Origin: JBOHPP01 sp050731755
Lineage (GTDB): Bacteria; Methylomirabilota; Methylomirabilia; Rokubacteriales; CSP1-6
Length of the DNA: 8,237 nucleotides
NCBI GenBank assembly: GCA_050731755.1
Contig: JBOHPP010000221.1
Coordinates: forward strand, 1-8,237
Direction: 5' to 3'
In this document: positions 1 to 5,289 of the stretch, piece after piece
How positions within the stretch are numbered: the first letter of the stretch is position 1
Layout: the number at the start of each line of letters is the position of its first letter
Notes under the pieces: model-generated
Databases searched by the model: none
The model's input: only the letters and a program-made list of their open reading frames with translations
What the model was told of the DNA's origin: nothing
Position numbers and translations under genes: made by a program

Positions 1-193
1 TCGCCCCTTCCGCCAGCTCCACCACCCGGGGGATGGCCGCGTTCTGCGACCGCGTGAAGACGTCCACCTCCACGTTCATCCGCGCGAGCTCCCGGCTCAG
101 CTCACGGACGTACACGTTCATGCCCCCCGTCTCCTTGGCGCCGAGGGCGGCCAGGGGGCAGGTGTGCACGCTCAGCATCGCGACCCGAATCAT
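1..193 (-). CDS. GT4-type glycosyltransferase, N-terminal fragment (runs off left edge)
   Basis: Only the first 64 codons are visible. The protein begins MIRVAMLSVHTCPLAALG and continues into GGMNVYVREL (residues 23-32) and VDVFTR (43-48). This order, a beta strand ending in SVHT, a glycine-rich GGMNVYV loop, then EVDVFTR, is characteristic of GT-B fold glycosyltransferases of family 4 (MshA, sucrose-phosphate-synthase-like), where the GGMNVYV loop lies near the nucleotide-sugar site. Such enzymes transfer a sugar from an NDP-sugar in the cytoplasm. The acceptor cannot be inferred from this fragment. The start is the first ATG after an in-frame TAG upstream; no good Shine-Dalgarno precedes it. 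It lies 118 bp downstream of the GNAT gene on the same strand, so it may be co-transcribed or have its own promoter. Family call is firm; substrate unknown. Confidence 0.85.
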   Translation of the reverse strand, partial: MIRVAMLSVHTCPLAALGAKETGGMNVYVRELSRELARMNVEVDVFTRSQNAAIPRVVELAEGA

Positions 194-249
194 TGGAGCG
201 AGGGCCGCGAGGCCGGCTTGGACCGTGGGTGGCCTGTTCTAGGTACGTA

Positions 250-321
250 GGGCTTCGTGGATCTAAACCGATTCATCATCTCGAAAGGCTGCGTTGCTCT
301 CGACCGATTGATCATCTCGAA
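250..321. repeat. Diverged 36-bp tandem duplication at the end of the GNAT gene
   Basis: Read on the minus strand, 321-286 and 285-250 are two adjacent 36-nt units, identical at 29 of 36 positions. The best conserved part is TTCGAGATGAT followed by one variable base and AATCGGT; both units also share AGA, ACG and AGCC. The GNAT stop codon (314-312) lies inside the first unit (TCG AGA TGA), so the second unit is a non-coding copy. The remainder of the 194-311 gap shows no clear promoter for the downstream glycosyltransferase. It could be a simple tandem duplication or a pair of regulator-binding sites. Confidence 0.7.
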
Positions 322-1301
322 GCCGGGGCGATCGTCACGCTGTAGACGTCTTCGGGGTGCGGGCCGAACTCGTATTTGTAGCGCTCTTCGCCGCGGAGAA
401 AGTCGAACCGCCGCCGGCCGCGCCCGATGGCGTCGCGAATCAGGTGGCCCAACAGGACGAGACCGGGGGACAGCGTGGCGCGATCGGGATGGAAGCCGGA
501 GTTGTAGAGCCCGACCGTCTCTTCCCATTCGAGGGTGAAGAACGTGGCCAGGGGGCCGCTGGTGCTGTCCAGGAACCACAGCCGCACCATGCCGAGATCA
601 GCGAGGGTGGCGGCGACCCGCCGGAAGAACGCTTCCATGCGCGCGTCCATGAACCGCGCCTTGCCGGCCCGGGAGCGCCGGTGGAGGTCGAGGAAATCCC
701 CCACCCGCGTCTCGACCTCCGCGCGCGTGGCGGCGCACGCCACGCGAGTGTCTGGAGCCTCGCGGGCCAGCCGCCGTATCTTGCGGGTGAGCTCGTGGCG
801 CTGCTTGGCGGAGAGGGTCTCCAGATACGCCTCCCAGGACGACGGCAGCTCGAGCACCGGACATCGGTCCTCCACGGCGGCTCGGGCGCGGAGGCCGTAC
901 GCGCCGGCGAGGGTCGGGACTGCCGTTACCGTCGGCGATGTCGCCGGTACCCCGTGGAGCTCCCACACCGCCGGCAAAACCGCCCGAGTATCCAGCAGGG
1001 CGTTCCACGCCTCTTCCTCACGTCCGGCCACGGCCAGAAGATCGAGGTAGTCCGAGACGTCGGCGCCGCCGAGGAGGCGGAGGGTCCCCGGCTCCGCCTC
1101 ATAGAGAGGGAGCGCGGCCACCAGACCGTCGTCGTCCTCCACCCGCCAGATCTCCAGGCGCCGGCCCGAGGCGAACGCCCGCGCCCACTCAGCCTGCCAG
1201 ATCCAGGTGAGGAACGGCGCGCGCAAGCGACTCTTCGCATGCAGGCGGCTCCATGCGGCCGCCCCCACCGTGTCGAGACGATCGTGAACGACGACCTTCA
1301 C
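312..1301 (-). CDS. FemAB/BioF2-like GNAT-family acyltransferase
   Basis: A 329-residue protein with the two-lobe layout of the Acetyltransf_6 (BioF2-like, CelD/FemAB-related) group. The N-terminal lobe (about 1-140) contains PFLTWIWQAEW (29-39), typical of the opening helix in this group. The C-terminal GNAT lobe (about 150-329) has KQRHELTRKIRRLARE (166-181), a catalytic-lobe strand with GPLATFFTLEW (249-259) and the signature FDFLRGEERYKYEFG (299-313). Members transfer acyl or aminoacyl groups in the cytoplasm, often in cell-envelope polysaccharide or peptidoglycan-related loci; the downstream glycosyltransferase fits that context, but the acceptor is unknown. The GTG start overlaps the FmdB stop as GTGA (1298-1301), which suggests translational coupling, and there is no strong Shine-Dalgarno of its own. 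No signal peptide or membrane segment is seen. Length is normal for the family. Confidence 0.82.
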   Translation of the reverse strand: MKVVVHDRLDTVGAAAWSRLHAKSRLRAPFLTWIWQAEWARAFASGRRLEIWRVEDDDGLVAALPLYEAEPGTLRLLGGADVSDYLDLLAVAGREEEAWNALLDTRAVLPAVWELHGVPATSPTVTAVPTLAGAYGLRARAAVEDRCPVLELPSSWEAYLETLSAKQRHELTRKIRRLAREAPDTRVACAATRAEVETRVGDFLDLHRRSRAGKARFMDARMEAFFRRVAATLADLGMVRLWFLDSTSGPLATFFTLEWEETVGLYNSGFHPDRATLSPGLVLLGHLIRDAIGRGRRRFDFLRGEERYKYEFGPHPEDVYSVTIAPASR

Positions 1302-1684
1302 AGCTCGGCGGTGTCGGAGGAGACGGAGTCGGACGCCTCGGGCGCTTCGTCGCCGGGCGCATCCTCTCCGGATTCGGCCATCGCTTCGTCGACGGCTTCG
1401 TCGAAGTCGTCGCCCAGATCGTCGCCCATCTCGCGTCCCATCTGCTTCATGAAGCGGGCCACGCTCCCGGGATCGTTCTCGTCCAGATCACCGATGTTGG
1501 CGGCACCGGTGAGGGCCTCCATCCGCGCTTCCTCCGACTTGGGGGTGGCGAAACGCGACAGGACACGGGCGAGCGCGGAGCCGCCGCAGCGGGGGCAGGT
1601 CGGGGCGGGGGCGCTGCTGGGCCGGAGCACGAGCAGGCTCACGACGCGCCGACAGTCTCGACACTCGTACTCGTAGATCGGCAT
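1298..1684 (-). CDS. FmdB-family zinc-ribbon protein
   Basis: A 128-residue protein opening MPIYEYECRDC, the hallmark of the FmdB putative regulatory zinc-ribbon domain. Four metal-ligand cysteines are present as two pairs: C8/C11 and C30/C33 (CPRC). After the ribbon comes the family-typical DENDPGSVARFMKQMGREMG (68-87), then a strongly acidic tail (about 88-128) rich in Asp and Glu. The molecular role is not established; the family was named from a gene near a formamidase and is widespread as small regulatory or scaffold-like zinc proteins. The ATG at 1684 is chosen because the motif begins at that Met; a longer open frame upstream is low-complexity and antisense to the neighbouring gene. 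It leads a likely operon with the GNAT gene (GTGA overlap). A promoter placed almost at the start codon (1693-1720) suggests a very short leader. Confidence 0.88.
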   Translation of the reverse strand: MPIYEYECRDCRRVVSLLVLRPSSAPAPTCPRCGGSALARVLSRFATPKSEEARMEALTGAANIGDLDENDPGSVARFMKQMGREMGDDLGDDFDEAVDEAMAESGEDAPGDEAPEASDSVSSDTAEL

Positions 1685-1692
1685 GCCTGCCA

Positions 1693-1720
1693 ATTCTAGC
1701 ACCGCCCGGAAGTGTCTCGA
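1693..1720 (-). promoter_or_regulatory. Extended -10 sigma70-type promoter for the FmdB gene
   Basis: On the minus strand TCGAGA (1720-1715) is separated by 16 bp from TAGAAT (1698-1693). The latter is preceded by TG plus one base (1701-1699), giving the extended -10 form TGnTAGAAT. TAGAAT matches the consensus at five of six positions; the -35 is weaker at four of six. Transcription would begin about seven bases on, near 1686-1685, leaving only one or two bases before the ATG at 1684. This is inferred from the sequence alone. Confidence 0.42.
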
Positions 1721-1731
1721 TGGCCGACACT
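1711..1731. promoter_or_regulatory. Inverted repeat AGTGTC-N9-GACACT, candidate operator
   Basis: AGTGTC (1711-1716) and GACACT (1726-1731) form a perfect 6-bp dyad with a 9-base centre. It overlaps the -35 element proposed for the FmdB gene and sits in the divergent region, so a regulator bound here could affect transcription in either direction. Half-site length and spacing suit a dimeric helix-turn-helix protein, but a 6-bp dyad can occur by chance and no regulator gene is in the window. Confidence 0.25.
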
Positions 1732-1740
1732 CCTGACTCT

Positions 1741-1765
1741 GGGGTGTCAACGGGACGCACACCCC
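1741..1765. promoter_or_regulatory. Inverted repeat GGGGTGT-N11-ACACCCC
   Basis: GGGGTGT (1741-1747) and ACACCCC (1759-1765) form a perfect 7-bp stem with an 11-base loop; in RNA it could be extended by a wobble pair and a further C-G pair (1739-1740 with 1766-1767). It lies about 75-100 bp ahead of the small plus-strand gene. It could be an operator or a leader-RNA hairpin, depending on where that gene's transcript starts. No confident sigma70 promoter for the plus-strand gene was found. Confidence 0.25.
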
Positions 1766-1829
1766 GGGCGGCCGAGCGCAACGGAAACCCTGGTCACGCG
1801 GTCTCCGGCCCCGGGCACCCTTCTTGCTC

Positions 1830-1833
1830 GGAG
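1830..1833 (+). promoter_or_regulatory. Ribosome binding site GGAG that sets the start at 1842
   Basis: GGAG lies 8 bases before the ATG at 1842, ideal spacing. The alternative in-frame TTG at 1824 lies upstream of this site and has no comparable signal, so the ATG is preferred. Confidence 0.6.
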
Positions 1834-1841
1834 CGGAACCT

Positions 1842-2054
1842 ATGAGTGAGCCCTGGTCGGATACCGAGCCCGCGCCGGTCGACGAGCGCGAGCGGCTCCT
1901 GATCGAAGCGGTGGTCACGCTCGCGCGCACCCTGCGCGATGAGCGCGACCGGCTGGCTGAGCGTCTACGCCAAGTCGAGGACGAGCTTCAGACTCTGACG
2001 TTGCGCCTCGATTTGCGGCGGCCAGAAGCCTGGAACCCGCCCGCGGCCGATTAG
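1842..2054 (+). CDS. Small predicted coiled-coil protein, function unknown
   Basis: A 70-residue protein starting MSEPWSDTEPAPVDERER. Residues about 14-58 are very rich in Glu, Asp, Arg and Leu, with hydrophobic residues at near-heptad spacing (L20, V24, L27, L31, then L38, L42, V45, L49, L52, L56), so a single amphipathic helix or short coiled coil is likely. The N-terminus and the proline-rich C-terminus (PEAWNPPAAD) look disordered. There are no cysteines, no signal peptide and no membrane segment. Support for it being a real gene: a well-placed GGAG site, a strong hairpin 5 bases after the stop, and no better gene on the other strand. I do not recognise a family. It is the only complete plus-strand gene in the window, divergent from FmdB and convergent with the thiamine-diphosphate enzyme gene. 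Confidence 0.62.
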   Translation: MSEPWSDTEPAPVDERERLLIEAVVTLARTLRDERDRLAERLRQVEDELQTLTLRLDLRRPEAWNPPAAD

Positions 2055-2058
2055 CAAC

Positions 2059-2085
2059 ATGGGGGGCCCCGACATGGCCCCCCAT
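2059..2085. terminator. Strong terminator-like hairpin between convergent genes
   Basis: ATGGGGGGCC (2059-2068) pairs perfectly with GGCCCCCCAT (2076-2085): a 10-bp, very GC-rich stem with a 7-base loop, starting 5 bases after the small gene's stop codon. It is symmetrical and could serve the small gene and also stop read-through from the convergent operon ending at 2174. There is no U-tract on either strand, so it is not a canonical intrinsic terminator; it may act as a hairpin-only terminator or an mRNA-end stabiliser. The rest of 2086-2173 holds nothing I can identify. Confidence 0.55.
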
Positions 2086-2173
2086 ACCCCCGACGCTCGG
2101 AGCGCCCCGGCGAAGCCGTGTCGCTCCTCGATACGCCGACAGGCTCCTAGAATAGAAGGGCTGCCTCAGGTCC

Positions 2174-3826
2174 TCAGATCGCCATGGAGACCTGGCCCGT
2201 CCGCCGGTAGGCGGCGGGATCGAGCGGCACGTTGATGCACCAGACCTCGTCGGAAGCCAGCGCCCGCTCCAGCGCCGGGGCGATCTCCCGCGCGTCGGTG
2301 ACGAACGCGCCGCGGCCCCCCAGGGCCTGCACCATCAGGTCGTAGCGAGTCGTCGGAAGCGACGTCGCCACCGCCCGCGTCTCACCGAAGAACGCGAGCT
2401 GCGGGTTGCGGATCTGACCCCAGCCGCCGTCGTTGCCGACGATACAGGTCAGCGGCAGCCCGAAGCGGACGGCTGTCTCCAGCTCCATCCCATTCAGGCC
2501 GAGGGCCCCGTCGCCGGCGACGAGTAGGACGCGCTGCTCGGGGTGGAGCAGCTTGGCGGCGATGGCGAACGAGGGTCCCACGCCCAGGCATCCGAAGGGG
2601 CCGGGATCGAGCCACTGTCCGGGACGAGCCAGCGGCACGATCTTCGACGCGCAGCCGACGACGTCACCGCCGTCGCCCACGACGATCGTCTCTGGTGTGA
2701 CCACCCGCGCGATCTCGGCCGCCCAGCGGTAGTGCGAGACGGGCACCTGGTCGGAGGCGCACTGCACGGCGAGCCGGTCCCGGCCCTCGCGCTCTTTGTC
2801 GGCCACGCGGCGTCGCCAGTCGTCCCATCGCATCGGTCCCGAAGCCGGCACGATCTCGGTAAGGTGCTCCAAGGCGCGGCCGATGTGCGCGGCCAGCCCG
2901 ATCTCCACGGGTCGGTTGCGTCCAAGCTCGGCGGGATCGCAGTCGATCATGGCCACCATCGCTCCCTCGGCGAACGTCGGCGGCCGGCCATAGCCCAGGC
3001 GGAAGTCCAACGGCGCCCCCAGAACCAGAACGAAGTCGGCACTGGCCAGCGCCCAGCCGCGCGCCTGAGCGAAGGCCAGGGGGTGGTCGAAGGGCAGGCA
3101 GCCGCGCCCGGCACCGTTCATGAAGACGGGCACCCCGGCGGCTTCCGCGAACGCGGCCAGGCTCTTCGCCGCGTCGTCCCAGTAGACGCCGCTGCCGGCC
3201 AGCACGACCGGACGCTCCGAGCGCGAGAGCAGGTTTCCGAGCCGGGCCACCGCCTCGGGGTCCGCTGCCGCGGGGGTGCGGTGCAGATAGCGCGAGGGGA
3301 TCGGAGCCAGCCGGTCCTCCACGCGCTTCATCAGGACGTCCACGGCGATCTCGACGAAGACGGGCCCCGGCCGGCCGGTGAGTGCAGTGCGAATCGCGGT
3401 CGTCAGCACCTCAGGGATCTGACGGGTGTCGCTCACCGCCCACGACCCCTTGGTGACCGGGCGCAACAGCGCGACCTGCTCCATCTCCTGCAGCGCGCCG
3501 AGCCCGCGGAGGGCCAGCGGCGCCGCGCCGCCGATGAGCAGCACCGGGCTTCGGGCCGAGTGGGCGTTGGCCATACCGGTCACCGCGTCGGTCACCCCCG
3601 GCCCGGCGGTCACGACGGCGACGCCGACATTCCGGGTGAGCCGCGCATAGGCGTCGGCGGCGTGAGCCGCCGCCTGCTCGTGGCGCGTGTCGATGACGCC
3701 GATGCCTTCGCTGAGGCAGCCATCGTAGATCGGCAGGATGTGGCCGCCGCACAGCGTGAAGACGTGCCCCACGCCGGCCTGTTTGAGCACCCGAGCCACC
3801 AGCTCGCCGCCGGTCATCTCAGCCAT
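2174..3826 (-). CDS. Thiamine-diphosphate enzyme, ILVBL/HACL2-like (acetolactate-synthase-like) 2-hydroxyacyl-CoA lyase candidate
   Basis: A 550-residue protein with the three-domain plan of this superfamily. The N-terminal pyrimidine-binding domain (about 3-170) has FTLCGGHILPIYDG (23-36) and the catalytic glutamate E50 in DTRHEQAAAHAADAYAR. The middle domain (about 190-325) resembles TPP_enzyme_M. The C-terminal diphosphate-binding domain (about 365-530) carries AGDGALGLNGMELETA (437-452) and GNDGGWGQI (464-472), the metal/ThDP motif. GMELET..R..LP recalls oxalyl-CoA decarboxylase and 2-hydroxyacyl-CoA lyases; GND-GW-QI is as in the ILVBL (HACL2) branch. Expected chemistry is cleavage or ligation next to a carbonyl, for example 2-hydroxyacyl-CoA to formyl-CoA plus aldehyde; true acetolactate synthase is less likely because no regulatory subunit is adjacent. 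The start ATG (3826) has GGAG seven bases upstream and overlaps the SnoaL-like gene by 8 bases. An internal ATG at 3817 is less supported. Last gene of the operon. Confidence 0.85.
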   Translation of the reverse strand: MAEMTGGELVARVLKQAGVGHVFTLCGGHILPIYDGCLSEGIGVIDTRHEQAAAHAADAYARLTRNVGVAVVTAGPGVTDAVTGMANAHSARSPVLLIGGAAPLALRGLGALQEMEQVALLRPVTKGSWAVSDTRQIPEVLTTAIRTALTGRPGPVFVEIAVDVLMKRVEDRLAPIPSRYLHRTPAAADPEAVARLGNLLSRSERPVVLAGSGVYWDDAAKSLAAFAEAAGVPVFMNGAGRGCLPFDHPLAFAQARGWALASADFVLVLGAPLDFRLGYGRPPTFAEGAMVAMIDCDPAELGRNRPVEIGLAAHIGRALEHLTEIVPASGPMRWDDWRRRVADKEREGRDRLAVQCASDQVPVSHYRWAAEIARVVTPETIVVGDGGDVVGCASKIVPLARPGQWLDPGPFGCLGVGPSFAIAAKLLHPEQRVLLVAGDGALGLNGMELETAVRFGLPLTCIVGNDGGWGQIRNPQLAFFGETRAVATSLPTTRYDLMVQALGGRGAFVTDAREIAPALERALASDEVWCINVPLDPAAYRRTGQVSMAI

Positions 3827-4292
3827 GGCTGCGCTCCGCGGTCGGACGCAACAGCGTCGCGCCCGACTGCTCCATCCGACCCAGCTCGTCGAAGACGCAC
3901 CACTGCTCGACCACCCGGCCACCGGCCACGCGAAAGATCGAGATCTCCGGGAGGACCACCGTTCGCCCGGTTGGCGGCACGCCCCAGAAGCGGCCGCGGC
4001 GGGTGCCCGTCGAGGTTTCACGGGCTCGGATCCGCGTCACGCCCTGCCGGACGCCCTCCAGGCCCCGCCGCTCGGGCAGTTCGCTGCTTGGCGGGAAGTG
4101 CGCGACGAACTCCGGCGCGTACACCGAGTCGATGGCGGCGCTCTCGCCGGTGTTCCAGATACTGTGGAGCCGGCGGATGAGGTCGCGATGGATTCCCTCC
4201 GGCTTCCGGCGCCGGTGGGGGCGTCGCAACAGCTCTCCCCCGCAGTTCGGACAGGTCTGCGCCAGCGTCAGGCTACAGGGGCCACGCGCCAT
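3819..4292 (-). CDS. Shortened SnoaL-like / ester-cyclase-family protein with N-terminal CxxC
   Basis: A 157-residue protein. From about residue 34 it reads as a SnoaL-like (NTF2-fold) ester cyclase: IHRDLIRRLHSIWNTGE (34-50), YAPEFVAHFPP (58-68), GLEGVRQG (77-84), then GVPPTGRTVVLPEISIFRV (104-122) and GGRVVEQWCVFDELGRMEQSGA (124-145). The family's central segment, usually an FPD-type motif and two strands between the first helices and the GVPPTG loop, is missing: RIRARETSTGTRRG (87-100) joins the halves directly. The N-terminal 30 residues add a cysteine at 6 and a CPNC motif (14-17), half of a zinc ribbon. SnoaL-like proteins act as small cyclases, isomerases or ligand-binding proteins in the cytoplasm; the substrate is unknown. 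GGAGGA precedes the ATG closely. A TTG at about 4229, behind a GGGGGAG stretch, is an alternative start that would remove the CPNC. The gene overlaps the lyase gene by 8 bases. Confidence 0.72.
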   Translation of the reverse strand: MARGPCSLTLAQTCPNCGGELLRRPHRRRKPEGIHRDLIRRLHSIWNTGESAAIDSVYAPEFVAHFPPSSELPERRGLEGVRQGVTRIRARETSTGTRRGRFWGVPPTGRTVVLPEISIFRVAGGRVVEQWCVFDELGRMEQSGATLLRPTAERSHG

Positions 4293-4296
4293 GGCT

Positions 4297-4302
4297 TCCT
4301 CC
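4297..4302 (-). promoter_or_regulatory. Ribosome binding site GGAGGA for the SnoaL-like gene
   Basis: Minus-strand GGAGGA lies four bases before the ATG at 4292. It supports the long form that includes the CPNC motif, although the spacing is slightly short. The 82-bp gap to the preceding gene (4293-4374) otherwise contains only a 10-bp palindrome CACCCGGGTG (4358-4367) and no clear promoter. Confidence 0.5.
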
Positions 4303-4374
4303 GCAGTACGCCCAGGTACCTCTCCAACGCCACACCGCCTCGCGATCGGCAGTTCTGCACCCGGGTGGACCCGT

Positions 4375-5289
4375 TCACCGGAAACGGGGCAGGATCTCGG
4401 CGGCGATGATCTCCATCTGCTCGCGTTCGTCGGGCGGGTCGCAGATGGCGTTCAGGAGGAAATAATTGCAGCCGGCAGTCCGGAACGCCTCGAGGCGCTC
4501 GGCGCATTGCTCGGGCGTGCCGATCACGCCGTAGCGCTCGGCCAGGGGGCCGAAGTCCTGAGCGTAGCGGCGGCTGAGCCGCGCCACCCAAGCGTCGCGG
4601 GCCCGCTCGTAGTCGCGCCCGACGGTGATGAAGGTGAGATGGGCGGTGGCGAACCCGTCCAGCGTGCGGCCGTGCGCGCCGGCAGCCGCGCGGATCTTGT
4701 CCAGGCTCTGCCGGTAACGCTCGGGCGTGACGACGTAGGAGACCCAGCCGTCCCCTTGCCGGCCGGCCCGGGCCAGGGCGGCGTCCGAGCGACCTCCGAT
4801 CCAGATGGGCGGCCCCGGCTTCTGAACGGGTTTGGGATCGATGCTCACGCCGTCGAAGCTCGTGAAGCGCCCCTTGAACGTCGCCGGCGTGTCGCGCCAG
4901 AGGGCCCGGACGACCTCGATGGCCTCGCTCACCCGGGCGCCCCGTTCGCGATGGGGGACGCCGCACGCTTCGAACTCCTTGGGGTTCTCGCCGCCCACGC
5001 CCACCCCGAAAATGAGGCGACCCTCCGAGAGCACATCCAGCGTGGCCGTGACTTTGGCGGCGACAGCCGGCGGACGGAGGGCCAGGAGGTAGACGGCGCT
5101 GCCCAGGCGCAGGCGCCGCGTGATCGAGGCGTAGCTCGCCAGCAGCGTCAGCGACTCATAGAGCGGCAGGTTGAAGGAGACGTGGTCGCCACACCAGACG
5201 GAGTCGAACCCCAATGCTTCGACTCGCCGCGCCAGGTCGAACTGCGCGGCCGGTGGGTGGAGCGAGAGAAACGCGCCGAACGCGGTCAC
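4375..5289 (-). CDS. Luciferase-like (LLM class) F420- or FMN-dependent oxidoreductase
   Basis: A 304-residue TIM-barrel protein of the bacterial-luciferase family, close to the family's usual length. Visible landmarks: RRVEALGFDSVWCGDHV (21-37), LRLGSAVYLLALRPPAVAAK (60-79), TLDVLSEGRLIFGVGVGG (83-100), the EFEACG/RGARVSEAIEVVRALW segment (105-131), PPIWIGGRSDAALARAG (160-176) and GVIGTPEQCAERLEAF (254-269). These are typical of the large group annotated as LLM class F420-dependent oxidoreductases, which transfer hydride from reduced F420 (or use FMNH2 and oxygen) to small organic substrates. Cofactor and substrate cannot be settled here. The GTG start at 5289 overlaps the stop of the upstream aldolase-dehydrogenase gene as GTGA (5286-5289), implying translational coupling; a GAGG lies about ten bases upstream. 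An upstream in-frame extension to 5334 lies entirely inside the preceding gene and was rejected. Confidence 0.88.
   Translation of the reverse strand: MTAFGAFLSLHPPAAQFDLARRVEALGFDSVWCGDHVSFNLPLYESLTLLASYASITRRLRLGSAVYLLALRPPAVAAKVTATLDVLSEGRLIFGVGVGGENPKEFEACGVPHRERGARVSEAIEVVRALWRDTPATFKGRFTSFDGVSIDPKPVQKPGPPIWIGGRSDAALARAGRQGDGWVSYVVTPERYRQSLDKIRAAAGAHGRTLDGFATAHLTFITVGRDYERARDAWVARLSRRYAQDFGPLAERYGVIGTPEQCAERLEAFRTAGCNYFLLNAICDPPDEREQMEIIAAEILPRFR

Noticed and set aside
190..579. Minus-strand open frame of 129 codons ending in an ATGA overlap with the glycosyltransferase start
   Set aside because: Its first two-thirds is an out-of-frame reading of the GNAT gene and the rest covers the 36-bp repeats; an open stretch this short is expected by chance at this GC content. 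Mentioned with the repeat finding because the repeat is in phase with it.
357..1676. Plus-strand open frame of 439 codons
   Set aside because: Antisense to both the GNAT and FmdB genes, whose motifs are unambiguous.
2148..2154. TAGAAT/TATTCT sequence downstream of the small gene as a promoter
   Set aside because: No matching -35 on either strand and no gene in a sensible position downstream.
2393..2516. GDG...ND rather than GDG...NN in the thiamine-diphosphate motif
   Set aside because: GND followed by GW and QI is, to my knowledge, the normal form in the ILVBL-like branch, so it is a family marker rather than a defect.
2543..4180. Plus-strand open frame of 545 codons
   Set aside because: Antisense to the thiamine-diphosphate enzyme and SnoaL-like genes, with no recognisable domain; composition artefact.
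4358..4367. Palindrome CACCCGGGTG between the LLM and SnoaL-like genes
   Set aside because: A 10-bp GC-rich palindrome is not rare in DNA of this composition and nothing around it suggests function.
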